Source: Bradyrhizobium sp. BTAi1 (GTDB lineage: Bacteria; Pseudomonadota; Alphaproteobacteria; Rhizobiales; Xanthobacteraceae). From it: a stretch of DNA of 64,000 nt. The notes below the pieces were generated by a model. That model made no database searches and was not told the DNA's origin. It was given only the letters and a program-made list of their open reading frames with translations. Of the stretch, positions 47,155 through 54,906 are shown in pieces. The translations under genes were made by a program, and so were the position numbers. The stretch spans positions 2,086,001 to 2,150,000 of the forward strand of contig NC_009485.1 of NCBI RefSeq assembly GCF_000015165.1, given 5' to 3'. Every line of letters begins with the position of its first letter. Position 1 is the stretch's first letter.

Positions 47155-47686
47155 CTAATTTAACTCGCCGCGTAAGAGGCGAAAAGCGCCATCGTTTGCA
47201 CAACTCTTGCCCAGCCCCTGGAAACGTCCCCCCGTCCATTTCCGCTTCAAGGCCAGTTGCATCGGGCCGGTGATGCAATTGGATTGCCTCCGTCCGCGCG
47301 ACGCGACATGTGGCACTTTTGCGACAGTTGCCGGGAATCAATCTCGGACAGCAGCGTGCCCGTTGGATGAGCAGCATCATCTCAACGGCCGAGCGAACCT
47401 CCGTCGTGTGCTTGCAGCGTTCCGCAGCGGCCGATGAAGCTGCTTCTGCCCTGTCCAGAAAACTCCAACGATGTGAAGTCGAAAGCCCCGTTTCGCGGTT
47501 CCATTTGCCGCGGCCAATCGTCTCACATCCTGGAACGCCGGCGCGAGGCGCGCGCCACCGTTTGGGGCGGAACCTTGATCAAACTGCGGGCAAGACGTGG
47601 AGAATCTTGAGGCTTCTCGCGACGAAGCTTCGGCGCAACTGTGCAGGCAAGTGCGGAATCGGCGCTTGTTCATTGGGGGTGTCTAC
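47155..47686 (+). promoter_or_regulatory. Long 5' leader of the first channel gene
   Basis: About 530 bases with no supported gene. Blocks conserved with the leaders of the other two copies are a TTTTGCGACAGT stretch near 47319 and AAAACTCCAACGATGTGAAG at about 47459-47478. A downstream ATGGAGAATCTTGAGG-like block starts at 47597. The ATG of that last block is in frame with the channel here but out of frame in copy 2, so it is leader rather than coding. Confidence 0.5.
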
Positions 47687-48781
47687 ATGTCATTTCGTCA
47701 TTTCATCACTGCTGCCGTTGCGCTGGGCGCAGGCGCGATCGCGGCGCTGGGGCAGGCCGGCGCTGCGGATCTGCCGGCCAAGGCCGCGAAAAAGGCTCCG
47801 GTTGATCTGCCGTTCTTCCTCGTCGTCGACAACCGCGTCAGCTTCTCCTGGATGCCCAAGGGCACCGATCCCGGCGTGTTCTCGGTGCGGCCGAATGGCA
47901 GCATCAACAGCACCACCGCCAAGCAGGTCTATTCGTTCAGCCACTTCGACGTCTGGCAGTACGGCACCAACTTCTTCACCATTTCGATGTTCAAGTCGGA
48001 TCATAACGACCCGGCCAATCCCTGCACCAATGCCGGCGTGATCTTCAATCCCGGCACCGGGATCGCCACCCCCGCAACGTGCGAAGGCGCCACCGAGATC
48101 TATGGCCTGTTCCGCTCGACCTTCGGCTGGAATCAGATCTTCAACACCAACGCTTTCACGATGGGGCCGCTGCACAACATCTCGTTCGAGGTGGGCATGG
48201 ATGCCAACACCGAGAACAACTATCTGTCGCCGGCCAAGCGCTCCATGGTCGCCGGTCTGCAATTCGCGTTCGATCTGCCCTACAAGGGCTACTTCAACGC
48301 CGCGCCGCTGCTGTATTACGAATTCTACAACCGTAATGCGTTCACCCAGTGCGGAGCAGGCTGGCAGCTACCGGCAGCGGCTGTTCCGGGCGTGAACTGC
48401 TTGACCGACGGCAATCGCAGCTTCAACCCGACCTGGGCGCTCGAGCTGAATTACTACATGGATCTCGGCTTCCTGCCGCCAAACATGCAATTCTGGTCTA
48501 TCAGCGGCCGCGCCGGCTGGTACGGTGAGAAGGGCAACGAGAACAGCCCGCTGCCGGGGACCAAGACCGCGATCGAGTTCAACTCCGAGCCGATCCGTCT
48601 GACCTTCGACGCTTCCAAGGCCTTCATGGGCGACAAGTATTCGCACTTCGTCGACGTCTGGGTTGCCTATCGCTACTGGCAGAACAAGTTCGGCCTCGAC
48701 CACAAGACCAGCGGGGCCTGCGTCGGCAATGCCAGCTGCACCGAGGAGACGGTCTATGGCGGCGTGACCGTCAAGTTCTGA
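47687..48781 (+). CDS. Tsx-like outer-membrane channel, copy 1
   Basis: A 364-residue secreted beta-rich protein. Signal peptide MSFRHFITAAVALGAGAIAALGQAGAA, then aromatic-rich alternating strands and a C-terminal phenylalanine (GGVTVKF), the outer-membrane insertion signal. SHFDVWQYGTNFFTISMFKSD resembles the Tsx/OmpK nucleoside channel family. Two cysteine pairs (PCTNAG..ATCEG; CGAG..VNC) may form loop disulfides. ATG 47687 follows TTGGGGGT. It is divergent from a nucleoside ABC operon, which supports nucleoside passage. The family call is by resemblance and context, not certain. Copies 2 and 3 have the same length. Confidence 0.75.
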   Translation: MSFRHFITAAVALGAGAIAALGQAGAADLPAKAAKKAPVDLPFFLVVDNRVSFSWMPKGTDPGVFSVRPNGSINSTTAKQVYSFSHFDVWQYGTNFFTISMFKSDHNDPANPCTNAGVIFNPGTGIATPATCEGATEIYGLFRSTFGWNQIFNTNAFTMGPLHNISFEVGMDANTENNYLSPAKRSMVAGLQFAFDLPYKGYFNAAPLLYYEFYNRNAFTQCGAGWQLPAAAVPGVNCLTDGNRSFNPTWALELNYYMDLGFLPPNMQFWSISGRAGWYGEKGNENSPLPGTKTAIEFNSEPIRLTFDASKAFMGDKYSHFVDVWVAYRYWQNKFGLDHKTSGACVGNASCTEETVYGGVTVKF

Positions 48782-48798
48782 TCTGGCGTGACCAGAGG

Positions 48799-48835
48799 AG
48801 GGCGCTGCAGCCAGGCTGCGGCGCCCTTCTCGTTT
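48799..48835 (+). terminator. Terminator of channel copy 1
   Basis: AGGGCGCTGCAGCC (48799-48812), one-base loop, GGCTGCGGCGCCCT (48814-48827) with a single mismatch, followed by TCTCGTTTG. Same element as in copy 2. Confidence 0.75.
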
Positions 48836-48854
48836 GATCATATGTCTCAGATGA

Positions 48855-49054
48855 TCATAGGCCCCTGACGCCGTCATGCAGCGCGGCGGCTTCGTCGTCC
48901 AGCAGCGGTCCACGACCTCCGTCATACGCTGGCCACTCAAGAAGACCTTGCGGCAGGGTAGGTCGAGCGTCGGGTTTCCTGGTGTTTGCCGTGAAGTCGC
49001 GCAGCCGCCGATCGCTCGGCCGTGGACCTCCTGTCCAATGCCGGCCCGGTAGAT
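48855..49054 (-). pseudogene. Decayed 3' fragment of the nucleoside deaminase gene, copy 1
   Basis: These 200 bases align with the 3' end of the intact deaminase gene (52740-52944). The peptide pieces match but are split between frames: ...NPTLDLPCRKVFLSGQRMTEV in one frame and PLLDDEAAALHDGV in another, against a single frame in the intact gene. The 5' part, including the zinc-site residues, is absent. It is a by-product of the tandem duplication. Confidence 0.85.
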
Positions 49055-49086
49055 CATGTGCTGCGTCTTGGACGGCGAATGGAGCT

Positions 49087-49102
49087 GTCTCAATTGTGAG
49101 AC
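49087..49102. promoter_or_regulatory. Palindrome in the divergent region, copy 2
   Basis: GTCTCA-ATTG-TGAGAC, a perfect inverted repeat with 6-bp arms, longer than the 4-bp arms of copy 1. Confidence 0.55.
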
Positions 49103-49629
49103 ATTTGCCGGCTGTGTAAGAGACAAAATACACGCAATGCTTGGTGCGATTCGCGCCGATTACATTGGTTGTCTATTAGTTCGTATTCGCTTGTTTGTTG
49201 GTGTTTGATTAGTTGTAAGTAATTTGAGTCAATTCGTTTGCGTGAAGCGACGTGTGGCGCTTTTGCGACAGTCATTAGGATTCAATCTCGCGCATTCGCC
49301 TGCTCGTTAGATGATCAGCGTCATCCAAAGCGGCCAAGCGATCGCTTGTCAGTCTCTTGCCGGGGGCCTCAGAGGACGATGAAGCGGCCTCTGTCGGATC
49401 CATAAAACTCCAACGATGTGAAGTCGAAAGCTCGGTTTTGCGATGCCATCTGCTGCTGCGGATCGTCTCACATTCTGAGATCCCGAGGCGAGGCGCCAGC
49501 GCGGCTTGGGGCGGAAGCTTGCTCAAACCGCGAGCGAGGCATGGAGAATTTTGAGGCTTCTCGCGACGAAGCTTCCGGGCAACTTTGCATGCAAGTGCTG
49601 AATTGGCACTTGCTGCTTGGGGGATCTAC
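49103..49629 (+). promoter_or_regulatory. Long 5' leader of the second channel gene
   Basis: No gene seen. An AT-rich stretch (about 49136-49235), shared with unit C but not A, may hold the promoter. The conserved block AAAACTCCAACGATGTGAAG lies at about 49404-49423, 226 nt before the start codon, as in the other copies. Confidence 0.45.
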
Positions 49630-50724
49630 ATGTCGTTTCGAAAGTTCATCATTGCTGCGGTCGCGCTGGGCGCAGGCGCGATCGCGGCGCTCGGGCAGGC
49701 CGGCGCCGCGGATCTGCCGGGCAAGGCCGCGAAGAAGGCCCCGGCTGATCTGCCGTTCTTCCTCGTCGTCGACAACCGCGTCAGCTTCTCCTGGATGCCC
49801 AAGGGCACCGATCCCGGCGTGTTCTCGGTGCGGCCGAATGGCAGCATCAACGGCACTACCGCCAAGCAGGTCTATTCGTTTACTCACTTCGATATCTGGC
49901 AGTACGGCGCCAACTTCTTGACCATTTCGATGTTCAAGTCGGATCAAAACGATCCTGCCAATCCCTGCACCAATGCCGGCGTGATCTTCAATCCCGGCAC
50001 CGGCATCGGTACCCGCGCAACGTGTGAAGGCGCTACCGAGATCTATGGTCTGTTCCGCTCGACCTTCGGCTGGAATCAGATTTTCAACACCAAGGCCTTC
50101 ACCATGGGGCCGCTGAACAACATCTCGTTCGAGGTGGGCATGGATGCGGGGACCCAGAACACCTATGTGGCACCGGCCAAGCGCTCCGTGGTTGCCGGTC
50201 TGCAATTCGCGTTCGATCTGCCCTACAAGGGCTATTTCAACGCCGCGCCGTTGCTGTATTACGAATTCTACAACCGTAATGCGTTCACGCAGTGTGGAGC
50301 GGGCTGGCAGCTGCCGGCTGCGGCCGTCCCCGGCGTGAACTGCTTGACCGACGGTAACCGCAGCTTCAACCCGACCTGGGCGCTTGAGCTGAACTATTAC
50401 ATGGACCTCGGCTTCCTGCCGCCGAACATGCAGTTCTGGTCGATCAGCGGCCGCGCCGCCTGGTACGGTGAGAAGGGCAACGAGAACAACCCGCTGCCCG
50501 GGACCAAGACCGCGATCGAGTTCAACTCCGAGCCGATCCGCCTGACCTTCGATGCTTCGAAGGCCTTCATGGGTGACAAGTATTCCCACTTTGTCGACGT
50601 CTGGGTTGCCTATCGCTACTGGCAGAACAAGTTCGGCCTCGACCACAAGGTGAGCAGGGTCTGCGTCGGCAATTCGACCTGCACCGAGGAAACGGTCTAT
50701 GGCGGCGTGACCGTCAAGTTCTGA
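49630..50724 (+). CDS. Tsx-like outer-membrane channel, copy 2
   Basis: A 364-residue paralogue of the flanking channels, aligned without gaps. Signal MSFRKFIIAAVALGAGAIAALGQ. Changes against copy 1 are scattered, for example INGTTAKQ, GIGTRATC, DAGTQNTYVAP and the C-terminal HKVSRVCVGNSTC. Strand-forming and C-terminal GGVTVKF segments are unchanged. ATG 49630 follows TTGGGGGAT. The protein probably has the same role as copy 1, perhaps with different loops or expression. Confidence 0.75.
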   Translation: MSFRKFIIAAVALGAGAIAALGQAGAADLPGKAAKKAPADLPFFLVVDNRVSFSWMPKGTDPGVFSVRPNGSINGTTAKQVYSFTHFDIWQYGANFLTISMFKSDQNDPANPCTNAGVIFNPGTGIGTRATCEGATEIYGLFRSTFGWNQIFNTKAFTMGPLNNISFEVGMDAGTQNTYVAPAKRSVVAGLQFAFDLPYKGYFNAAPLLYYEFYNRNAFTQCGAGWQLPAAAVPGVNCLTDGNRSFNPTWALELNYYMDLGFLPPNMQFWSISGRAAWYGEKGNENNPLPGTKTAIEFNSEPIRLTFDASKAFMGDKYSHFVDVWVAYRYWQNKFGLDHKVSRVCVGNSTCTEETVYGGVTVKF

Positions 50725-50741
50725 TCTGACGTGACCAGAGG

Positions 50742-50780
50742 AGGGCGCTGCAGCCAGGCTGCGGCGCCCTTGTTGTTTGT
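50742..50780 (+). terminator. Terminator of channel copy 2
   Basis: AGGGCGCTGCAGCC (50742-50755), one-base loop, GGCTGCGGCGCCCT (50757-50770), then TGTTGTTTGT. Nearly identical to that of copy 1. Confidence 0.75.
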
Positions 50781-50796
50781 CATGTGTCCCAGATGA

Positions 50797-50996
50797 TCAT
50801 AGGCCCCTGACGCCGTCATGCAGCGCGGCGGCTTCGTCGTCCAGCAGCGGTCCACGACCTCCGTCATACGCTGGCCACTCGAGAAAACCTTGCGGCAGGG
50901 TAGGTCGAGCGTCGGGTTTCCTGGTGTTTGCCGTGAAGTCGCGCCGCCGCCGTTCGCTCGGCCGTGGACCTCCTGTCCAATGCCGGCCCTGTAGAT
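50797..50996 (-). pseudogene. Decayed 3' fragment of the nucleoside deaminase gene, copy 2
   Basis: The counterpart of the fragment at 48855-49054 and nearly the same in sequence, again frame-broken relative to the intact gene at 52740. It stops at the junction to unit C (...GTAGAT/CATGTG). Both fragments share the same disruptions, so the decay came before the second duplication or was spread by conversion. Confidence 0.85.
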
Positions 50997-51028
50997 CATG
51001 TGCTGCGTCTTGGATAGCGAATGGAGCT

Positions 51029-51044
51029 GTCTCAATTGTGAGAC
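51029..51044. promoter_or_regulatory. Palindrome in the divergent region, copy 3
   Basis: GTCTCA-ATTG-TGAGAC, identical to copy 2. Confidence 0.55.
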
Positions 51045-51571
51045 ATTTGTCCGGCTGTGTAAGCGGCAAAATACACGCAATTCTTGGTGTGATTCGCGCT
51101 GGTTCCATTGGTTGTCTATTAGTTCGTGTTCGCTTGGTTGTTGGCATTTGATTAGTTGTAAGTAATTAGATTTGCTTCATTTGCGTGAACCGGCATGTGG
51201 CGCTTTTGCGACAGTCATTAGGATTCGATCTCGCGCATTCGCCTGCTCTTTGGATGATCAGCGTCATTCAAAGCGGCCAAATGATCGCTTGTCAGTCTCT
51301 TGCCGGGTCCTCAGAGGACGATGAAGCGGCCTCTGTCGGATCAAGAAAACTCCAGCGATGTGAAGTCGAAAGCTCGGTGGTGCGGGTCTATCTGCTGCTG
51401 CCGATCGTTTCATATTCTGGCCCCCAAACAGGGGGCGCGCGCCCCCGTTTGGGATCGAACCTCGATCAAGCTGCGAGCAAGGCATGGAGAATCTTAAGGC
51501 TTCTCCTGACGAAGCTTTGGGGCAACTGTGCGTGCCGGGGCTGCATCGACTCTTGTTGCTTGGGGGTTTAA
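51045..51571 (+). promoter_or_regulatory. Long 5' leader of the third channel gene
   Basis: No gene seen. It shares the AT-rich stretch with unit B. The conserved block is AAAACTCCAGCGATGTGAAG at about 51346-51365, 226 nt before the start codon. It differs from the other leaders by a very strong hairpin at 51423. Confidence 0.45.
51423..51453 (+). promoter_or_regulatory. Very strong hairpin unique to the leader of channel copy 3
   Basis: CCCAAAC, one bulged A, GGGGGCGCGCGCCCCC (a perfect 16-bp palindrome), then GTTTGGG. It lies about 120 nt before the start codon. The equivalent bases in units A and B do not form it. It could attenuate transcription or mark a small insertion. Confidence 0.6.
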
Positions 51572-52666
51572 ATGTCCTTTCGGAAGTTTATCACTACTGC
51601 GTTTGTGCTTGGTGCAGGCGCGACCGCGGCGCTCGGGCAGGCTGGCGCTGCGGATCTGCCGGCCAAGATCGCGAAGAAGGCCCCGGCTGAACTGCCGTTC
51701 TTTCTGCTCGTCGACAACCGCGTCACCTTCTCCTGGATGCCCAAGGGCACCGATCCCGGCGTGTTCTCGGTGCGGCCGGATGGCAGCATCAAAGGCACCA
51801 CCGCCCAGCAGGGCTATTCGTTCACTCACTTCGACATCTGGCAGTACGGCACCAACTTCTTCACCATTTCGTTGTTCAAGTCGGATCACAACGATCCGGC
51901 CAATCCCTGTACCAATGCCGGGGTGATCTTCAATCCCGGCACCGGCGTCGCCACCCCCGCAACGTGTGAAGGCGCCACCGAGATCTACGGTGTGTTCCGC
52001 TCGACGTTGGGCTGGAATCAGATCTTCAACACCAACGCCTTCACGATGGGGCCGCTGCGCAACATCTCGTTCGAGGTGGGCATGGATGCGAATAGCCAGA
52101 ACACCTATGTGTCGCCGGCCAAGCGCTCCGTGGTCGCCGGTGTGCAATTCGAGTTCGATCTGCCCTACAAGGGCTATTTCAACGCCGCGCCGTTGCTGTA
52201 TTACGAATTCTACAACCGTAACGCCTTCACGCAGTGCGGAGCGGGCTGGCAACTGCCGGCTGCGGCCGTCCCGGGCGTGAACTGCCTTGCGGATGGCAAT
52301 CGCAGCTTCAACCCGACCTGGGCACTCGAGCTGAACTATTACATGGACCTCGGCTTCCTGCCGCCGAACATGCAGTTCTGGTCGATCAGCGGACGCGCTG
52401 GCTGGTACGGTGAGAAGGGCAACGAGAACAACCCGCTGCCCGGGACCAAGACCGCGATCGAGTTCAACTCCGAGCCGATCCGCCTGACCTTCGACGCTTC
52501 GAAGGCCTTCATGGGCGACAAGTATTCCCACTTTGTCGACGTCTGGGTTGCCTATCACTACTGGCAGAACAAGTTTGGCCTTGATCGCAAGGTCAGCGCG
52601 GTTTGCAGAGGCAATTCGACGTGTACCGAGGAAACGCTCTATGCCGGCGTGACCGTCAAGTTCTGA
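51572..52666 (+). CDS. Tsx-like outer-membrane channel, copy 3
   Basis: A 364-residue paralogue, the most diverged of the three at its ends: signal MSFRKFITTAFVLGAGATAALGQ, LLVDNRVTFSW, IKGTTAQQGYSF, and C-terminal DRKVSAVCRGNSTCTEETLYAGVTVKF. Length and strand pattern are unchanged, ending again in phenylalanine. ATG 51572 follows GGGGGTTTAA. It directly precedes the intact deaminase gene, which is convergent, so this pair shows the ancestral arrangement. Confidence 0.75.
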   Translation: MSFRKFITTAFVLGAGATAALGQAGAADLPAKIAKKAPAELPFFLLVDNRVTFSWMPKGTDPGVFSVRPDGSIKGTTAQQGYSFTHFDIWQYGTNFFTISLFKSDHNDPANPCTNAGVIFNPGTGVATPATCEGATEIYGVFRSTLGWNQIFNTNAFTMGPLRNISFEVGMDANSQNTYVSPAKRSVVAGVQFEFDLPYKGYFNAAPLLYYEFYNRNAFTQCGAGWQLPAAAVPGVNCLADGNRSFNPTWALELNYYMDLGFLPPNMQFWSISGRAGWYGEKGNENNPLPGTKTAIEFNSEPIRLTFDASKAFMGDKYSHFVDVWVAYHYWQNKFGLDRKVSAVCRGNSTCTEETLYAGVTVKF

Positions 52667-52685
52667 TTGGACGTGACCGGAGGAG

Positions 52686-52716
52686 GGGCGCCGCAGTTCG
52701 GCCGCGGCGCCCTTGT
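52686..52716 (+). terminator. Terminator of channel copy 3
   Basis: GGGCGCCGC (52686-52694) pairs perfectly with GCGGCGCCC (52704-52712), then TTGTCGG. It differs from the near-identical pair after copies 1 and 2. Confidence 0.65.
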
Positions 52717-52739
52717 CGGCTATGATGTGTCCCCGATAA

Positions 52740-53264
52740 TCATCTGTCCCAGACGCCGATATGCAGCGCGGCGGCTTCGTCCTCCAGCAGTGGCCCGACG
52801 ACCTCCGTGGTACGCTGGCCGCTCGCGAAGACGTCGCGACAGGGCAGGTCGAGCGTCGGATTCTCCGGATGGTTGCCGGTGAAGTCGCGCAGTCGCCGTT
52901 CGCTCAGGCCGTAGACCACCCGTCCGATGCCGGCCCAGTAGATCGCGCCCGCGCACATCGCGCACGGCTCGGCCGACGAATACAGCGTGGCCGTCGCTCG
53001 AATGTCGGCGGCGATCGAGGTGCAGGCCTGCGTCGCCACGAGCCGCTCTGCATGCGCCGTGGCGTCGCGCGCCGGCATGTAGCCATTCTCCGCCTCGATC
53101 AGCACGCGACCGCCGGCGTCGACGAGAACGGCTGCGAACGGATGGTTGCCGTGCGACATCGAGCGCCGGGCGACGGCAAAGCTGTGACGCAGGAAATGGG
53201 CATCACGCGCCTGCGTGCCGGCGGCACTTTGATCATCCGCCGTGCTATCGTCATTCATCGCCAT
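52740..53264 (-). CDS. Nucleoside/guanine deaminase of the CDA superfamily
   Basis: A 174-residue zinc deaminase. ATG 53264 follows GGAG by seven bases; ATG 53258 is in frame. The zinc site is intact: HAE in TAHAERLVATQA, and PCAMC in SSAEPCAMCAGAIYW. The fold and the GRVVYGLSERRL segment resemble guanine deaminase and tRNA-adenosine deaminase relatives. A short disordered N-terminus precedes the domain. Linked to nucleoside import genes and an outer-membrane channel, so a purine substrate such as guanine is likely. It is convergent with channel copy 3, and its 3' end has been copied twice upstream. Confidence 0.85.
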   Translation of the reverse strand: MAMNDDSTADDQSAAGTQARDAHFLRHSFAVARRSMSHGNHPFAAVLVDAGGRVLIEAENGYMPARDATAHAERLVATQACTSIAADIRATATLYSSAEPCAMCAGAIYWAGIGRVVYGLSERRLRDFTGNHPENPTLDLPCRDVFASGQRTTEVVGPLLEDEAAALHIGVWDR

Positions 53265-53324
53265 CGCACTGCTCCATTGCGCATTGGGCAGAGTCTGTGC
53301 CGGCATGCCGGAACGCGCAAGGGT

Positions 53325-53480
53325 AACCTGCGTGGGGATGGCGTCGAACTCGCCGTCGTCGCGATCGAGACCGAGCTGCGTGCCCGCCATCCCGAGATCG
53401 CGACGTTGTTCGTGAAACCCCAGACCGGCCGCCGCTATCGGGAGATCAGCGCCGCCCGGCATGCGGTCAGCGGTAGACGA
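53325..53480 (+). pseudogene. Possible remnant of a cation-efflux C-terminal domain
   Basis: Between the deaminase and the DUF378 gene, the plus strand reads GVELAVVAIETELRARHPEIATLFVKPQTG, which resembles the cytoplasmic tail of cation diffusion transporters. No membrane part or start is present. It may be a gene remnant or chance. Confidence 0.3.
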
Positions 53481-53706
53481 CGTCGCTGCGTGCGGACGAC
53501 AGCCGCACCAGCATGCCGATCTGATAGATCGCCGAGAGCGCGACCAGGATATAGACGATCCGGGCGATCGGCGAGGATGTCGCGGTTTCCGCCGCACCAT
53601 TGCCGAAGATGGCGGTGACGAGATCGACATCGAACAGGCCGACGAGGCCCCAGTTCAGTCCGCCGACGATCACCAGAACGAGAGTGAGGATATTGAGTGC
53701 GCGCAT
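53467..53706 (-). CDS. DUF378 family small membrane protein
   Basis: A 79-residue protein with two transmembrane helices. ATG 53706 is preceded by GGAGCAGAAC and gives the DUF378 pattern MRALNILTLVLVIVGGLNWGLVGLFDVDLV, then the second helix IARIVYILVALSAIYQIGML. Function of the family is unknown. It stands alone, upstream of the deaminase on the same strand with a 200-nt gap. Confidence 0.85.
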   Translation of the reverse strand: MRALNILTLVLVIVGGLNWGLVGLFDVDLVTAIFGNGAAETATSSPIARIVYILVALSAIYQIGMLVRLSSARSDVVYR

Positions 53707-53766
53707 GGTTCTGCTCCTTGGCCAATGCATTCGATATTGACCAAGGCGAGGACGGCCGGCTCGTTC

Positions 53767-54906
53767 CTATCGCGGCGCAGTTGCGACCAAAGGCGCACTC
53801 GCAAGCACGACGACCAGCAGCGCCGCGAGCAGCCAGAATGCGGTCGACAGGCTCGTGGCCGCGGCGACGAAGCCGATGCCGGCGGGCCCGAGCAGCACGC
53901 CGGAGTAGCCGGCGGTGGTGACGGCCGCGACGGCCAGGCCGACCGGCATCACGGTCTGTGCTCCGGCTCGTCGGAACAGCACCGGCACCAGATTCGAGGC
54001 GCCGAGGCCGACCAGGGCAAAGCCTGTCATCGCACTGACGACCGAGGGAACGGCCAGCAGCACGACGAATCCGGTGATCGCCATGACGCTGCCCCACAGC
54101 AATGTCGCCCGATCTCCGATCCGCGCGACGACGACATCGCCGGCGAGACGGCCGATCGTCATCGTGATCGAGAACATGATGTAGCCGAGCCCGGCCTGCG
54201 CGGCCGGCAGACGGCCGGAGGCCGTGAGCAGCAGCGCGCTCCAGTCAAGCATCGCGCCTTCGACCAGGAACATGATCGCCGCGAGCGCCGCCAGCAACAG
54301 CACCGCGCCGTGCGGCAGCACCAGCAGCGGGCCCGATTCTGCCGGCTTGCCTGCGATCAGCCGCGGAACGGCGATGATCATCGCCGCCAATGCGATCGCG
54401 CAGCAGGCGAGCGTGCCCGGCAGCGGCGCGACCTCGAAGGCGAGCAGCGCGGTCATGACGCCGGAGCCGGCAAAGCCCCCGATGCTGAATTGGGCGTGAA
54501 AGCCGGACATCAATGGCCGTGCGCTGAGCCGCTCGACCTCGATGGCCTGGATGTTCACGGCGACGTCGAGCGAGCCGAGCGCCGCGCCGAAGGCGAACAG
54601 CGCGAGCGCGAGCGTGACCGGCGTCGTGGCGATGACGAGCGGAGGCAGCAGAACGCTGAGGGCAAGTCCGCTGACGATCACCACCGGCTTGCTGCCATAG
54701 CGCGCGCTGAGCAGGCCGGCCGCCAGCATCGATGCGACCGAGCCGACACCGAGCGACAGCAGCAGGAGTCCGAGCGTCGCATCATCGACGCCGAGCCGCT
54801 GCTTGGCGAATGGCACCAGCGGCGCCCAGCACGCGATGCCGAAGCCGGCGACGAAGAAGGCCAGGCGTGTCGCGAGCTGCGCCGCGCGGTGGTCTGAAAT
54901 GGTCAT
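53767..54906 (-). CDS. MFS transporter (YbjJ-like)
   Basis: A 379-residue, twelve-helix transporter. I start at ATG 54906 (MTISDHRAAQLATRLAFFVAGFG) since upstream residues are unlike the family. The loop SARYGSKPVV between helices 2 and 3 and MSGFHAQFSIGGFAGSGV in helix 5 resemble the YbjJ and fucose-permease-like groups. It is divergent from dgoK and could carry a sugar acid or sugar, but nothing in the sequence proves a link. Confidence 0.8.
   Translation of the reverse strand: MTISDHRAAQLATRLAFFVAGFGIACWAPLVPFAKQRLGVDDATLGLLLLSLGVGSVASMLAAGLLSARYGSKPVVIVSGLALSVLLPPLVIATTPVTLALALFAFGAALGSLDVAVNIQAIEVERLSARPLMSGFHAQFSIGGFAGSGVMTALLAFEVAPLPGTLACCAIALAAMIIAVPRLIAGKPAESGPLLVLPHGAVLLLAALAAIMFLVEGAMLDWSALLLTASGRLPAAQAGLGYIMFSITMTIGRLAGDVVVARIGDRATLLWGSVMAITGFVVLLAVPSVVSAMTGFALVGLGASNLVPVLFRRAGAQTVMPVGLAVAAVTTAGYSGVLLGPAGIGFVAAATSLSTAFWLLAALLVVVLASAPLVATAPR

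Larger units (their letters stand above)
47109..49054. repeat. Tandem duplication unit A (1,946 bp)
   Basis: The first of three head-to-tail units. It begins exactly at the start codon of the ABC ATPase gene (CATGTGCTGCG on the plus strand), runs through the divergent control region, the first channel gene and its terminator, and ends inside a decayed copy of the deaminase 3' end at ...GTAGAT. The next base begins the same CATGTGCTGCG again. Unit lengths A, B and C are 1,946, 1,942 and 1,948 bp. Confidence 0.9.
49055..50996. repeat. Tandem duplication unit B (1,942 bp)
   Basis: The second unit. It starts at the ATPase start-codon remnant CATGTGCTGCG directly joined to the deaminase fragment (...GTAGAT/CATGTG). 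It carries its own palindrome, an AT-richer promoter region, long leader, channel copy 2, terminator and deaminase fragment. Its non-coding parts are closer to unit C than to unit A. Confidence 0.9.
50997..52944. repeat. Tandem duplication unit C (1,948 bp)
   Basis: The third unit. It opens with CATGTGCTGCG and ends where the sequence continues into the intact deaminase gene (GTAGATCGCG at about 52938-52947) instead of jumping back to the ATPase start. This identifies it as holding the ancestral right-hand boundary, while unit A keeps the ancestral left-hand boundary. Confidence 0.9.

Noticed and set aside
47307..47325. TGGCAC...TTGC-like sequence suggesting a sigma-54 promoter before the channel gene
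   Set aside because: The spacing between GG and GC is seven bases; sigma-54 promoters need ten.
47597..47686. A 30-codon N-terminal extension of channel copy 1
   Set aside because: The equivalent bases in copy 2 are out of frame, and the signal peptide begins at the later ATG.
48939..49126. Small minus-strand frames spanning the unit A/B join, resembling a fusion gene
   Set aside because: They are made of a frame-broken deaminase tail joined to non-coding leader; a product of the duplication.
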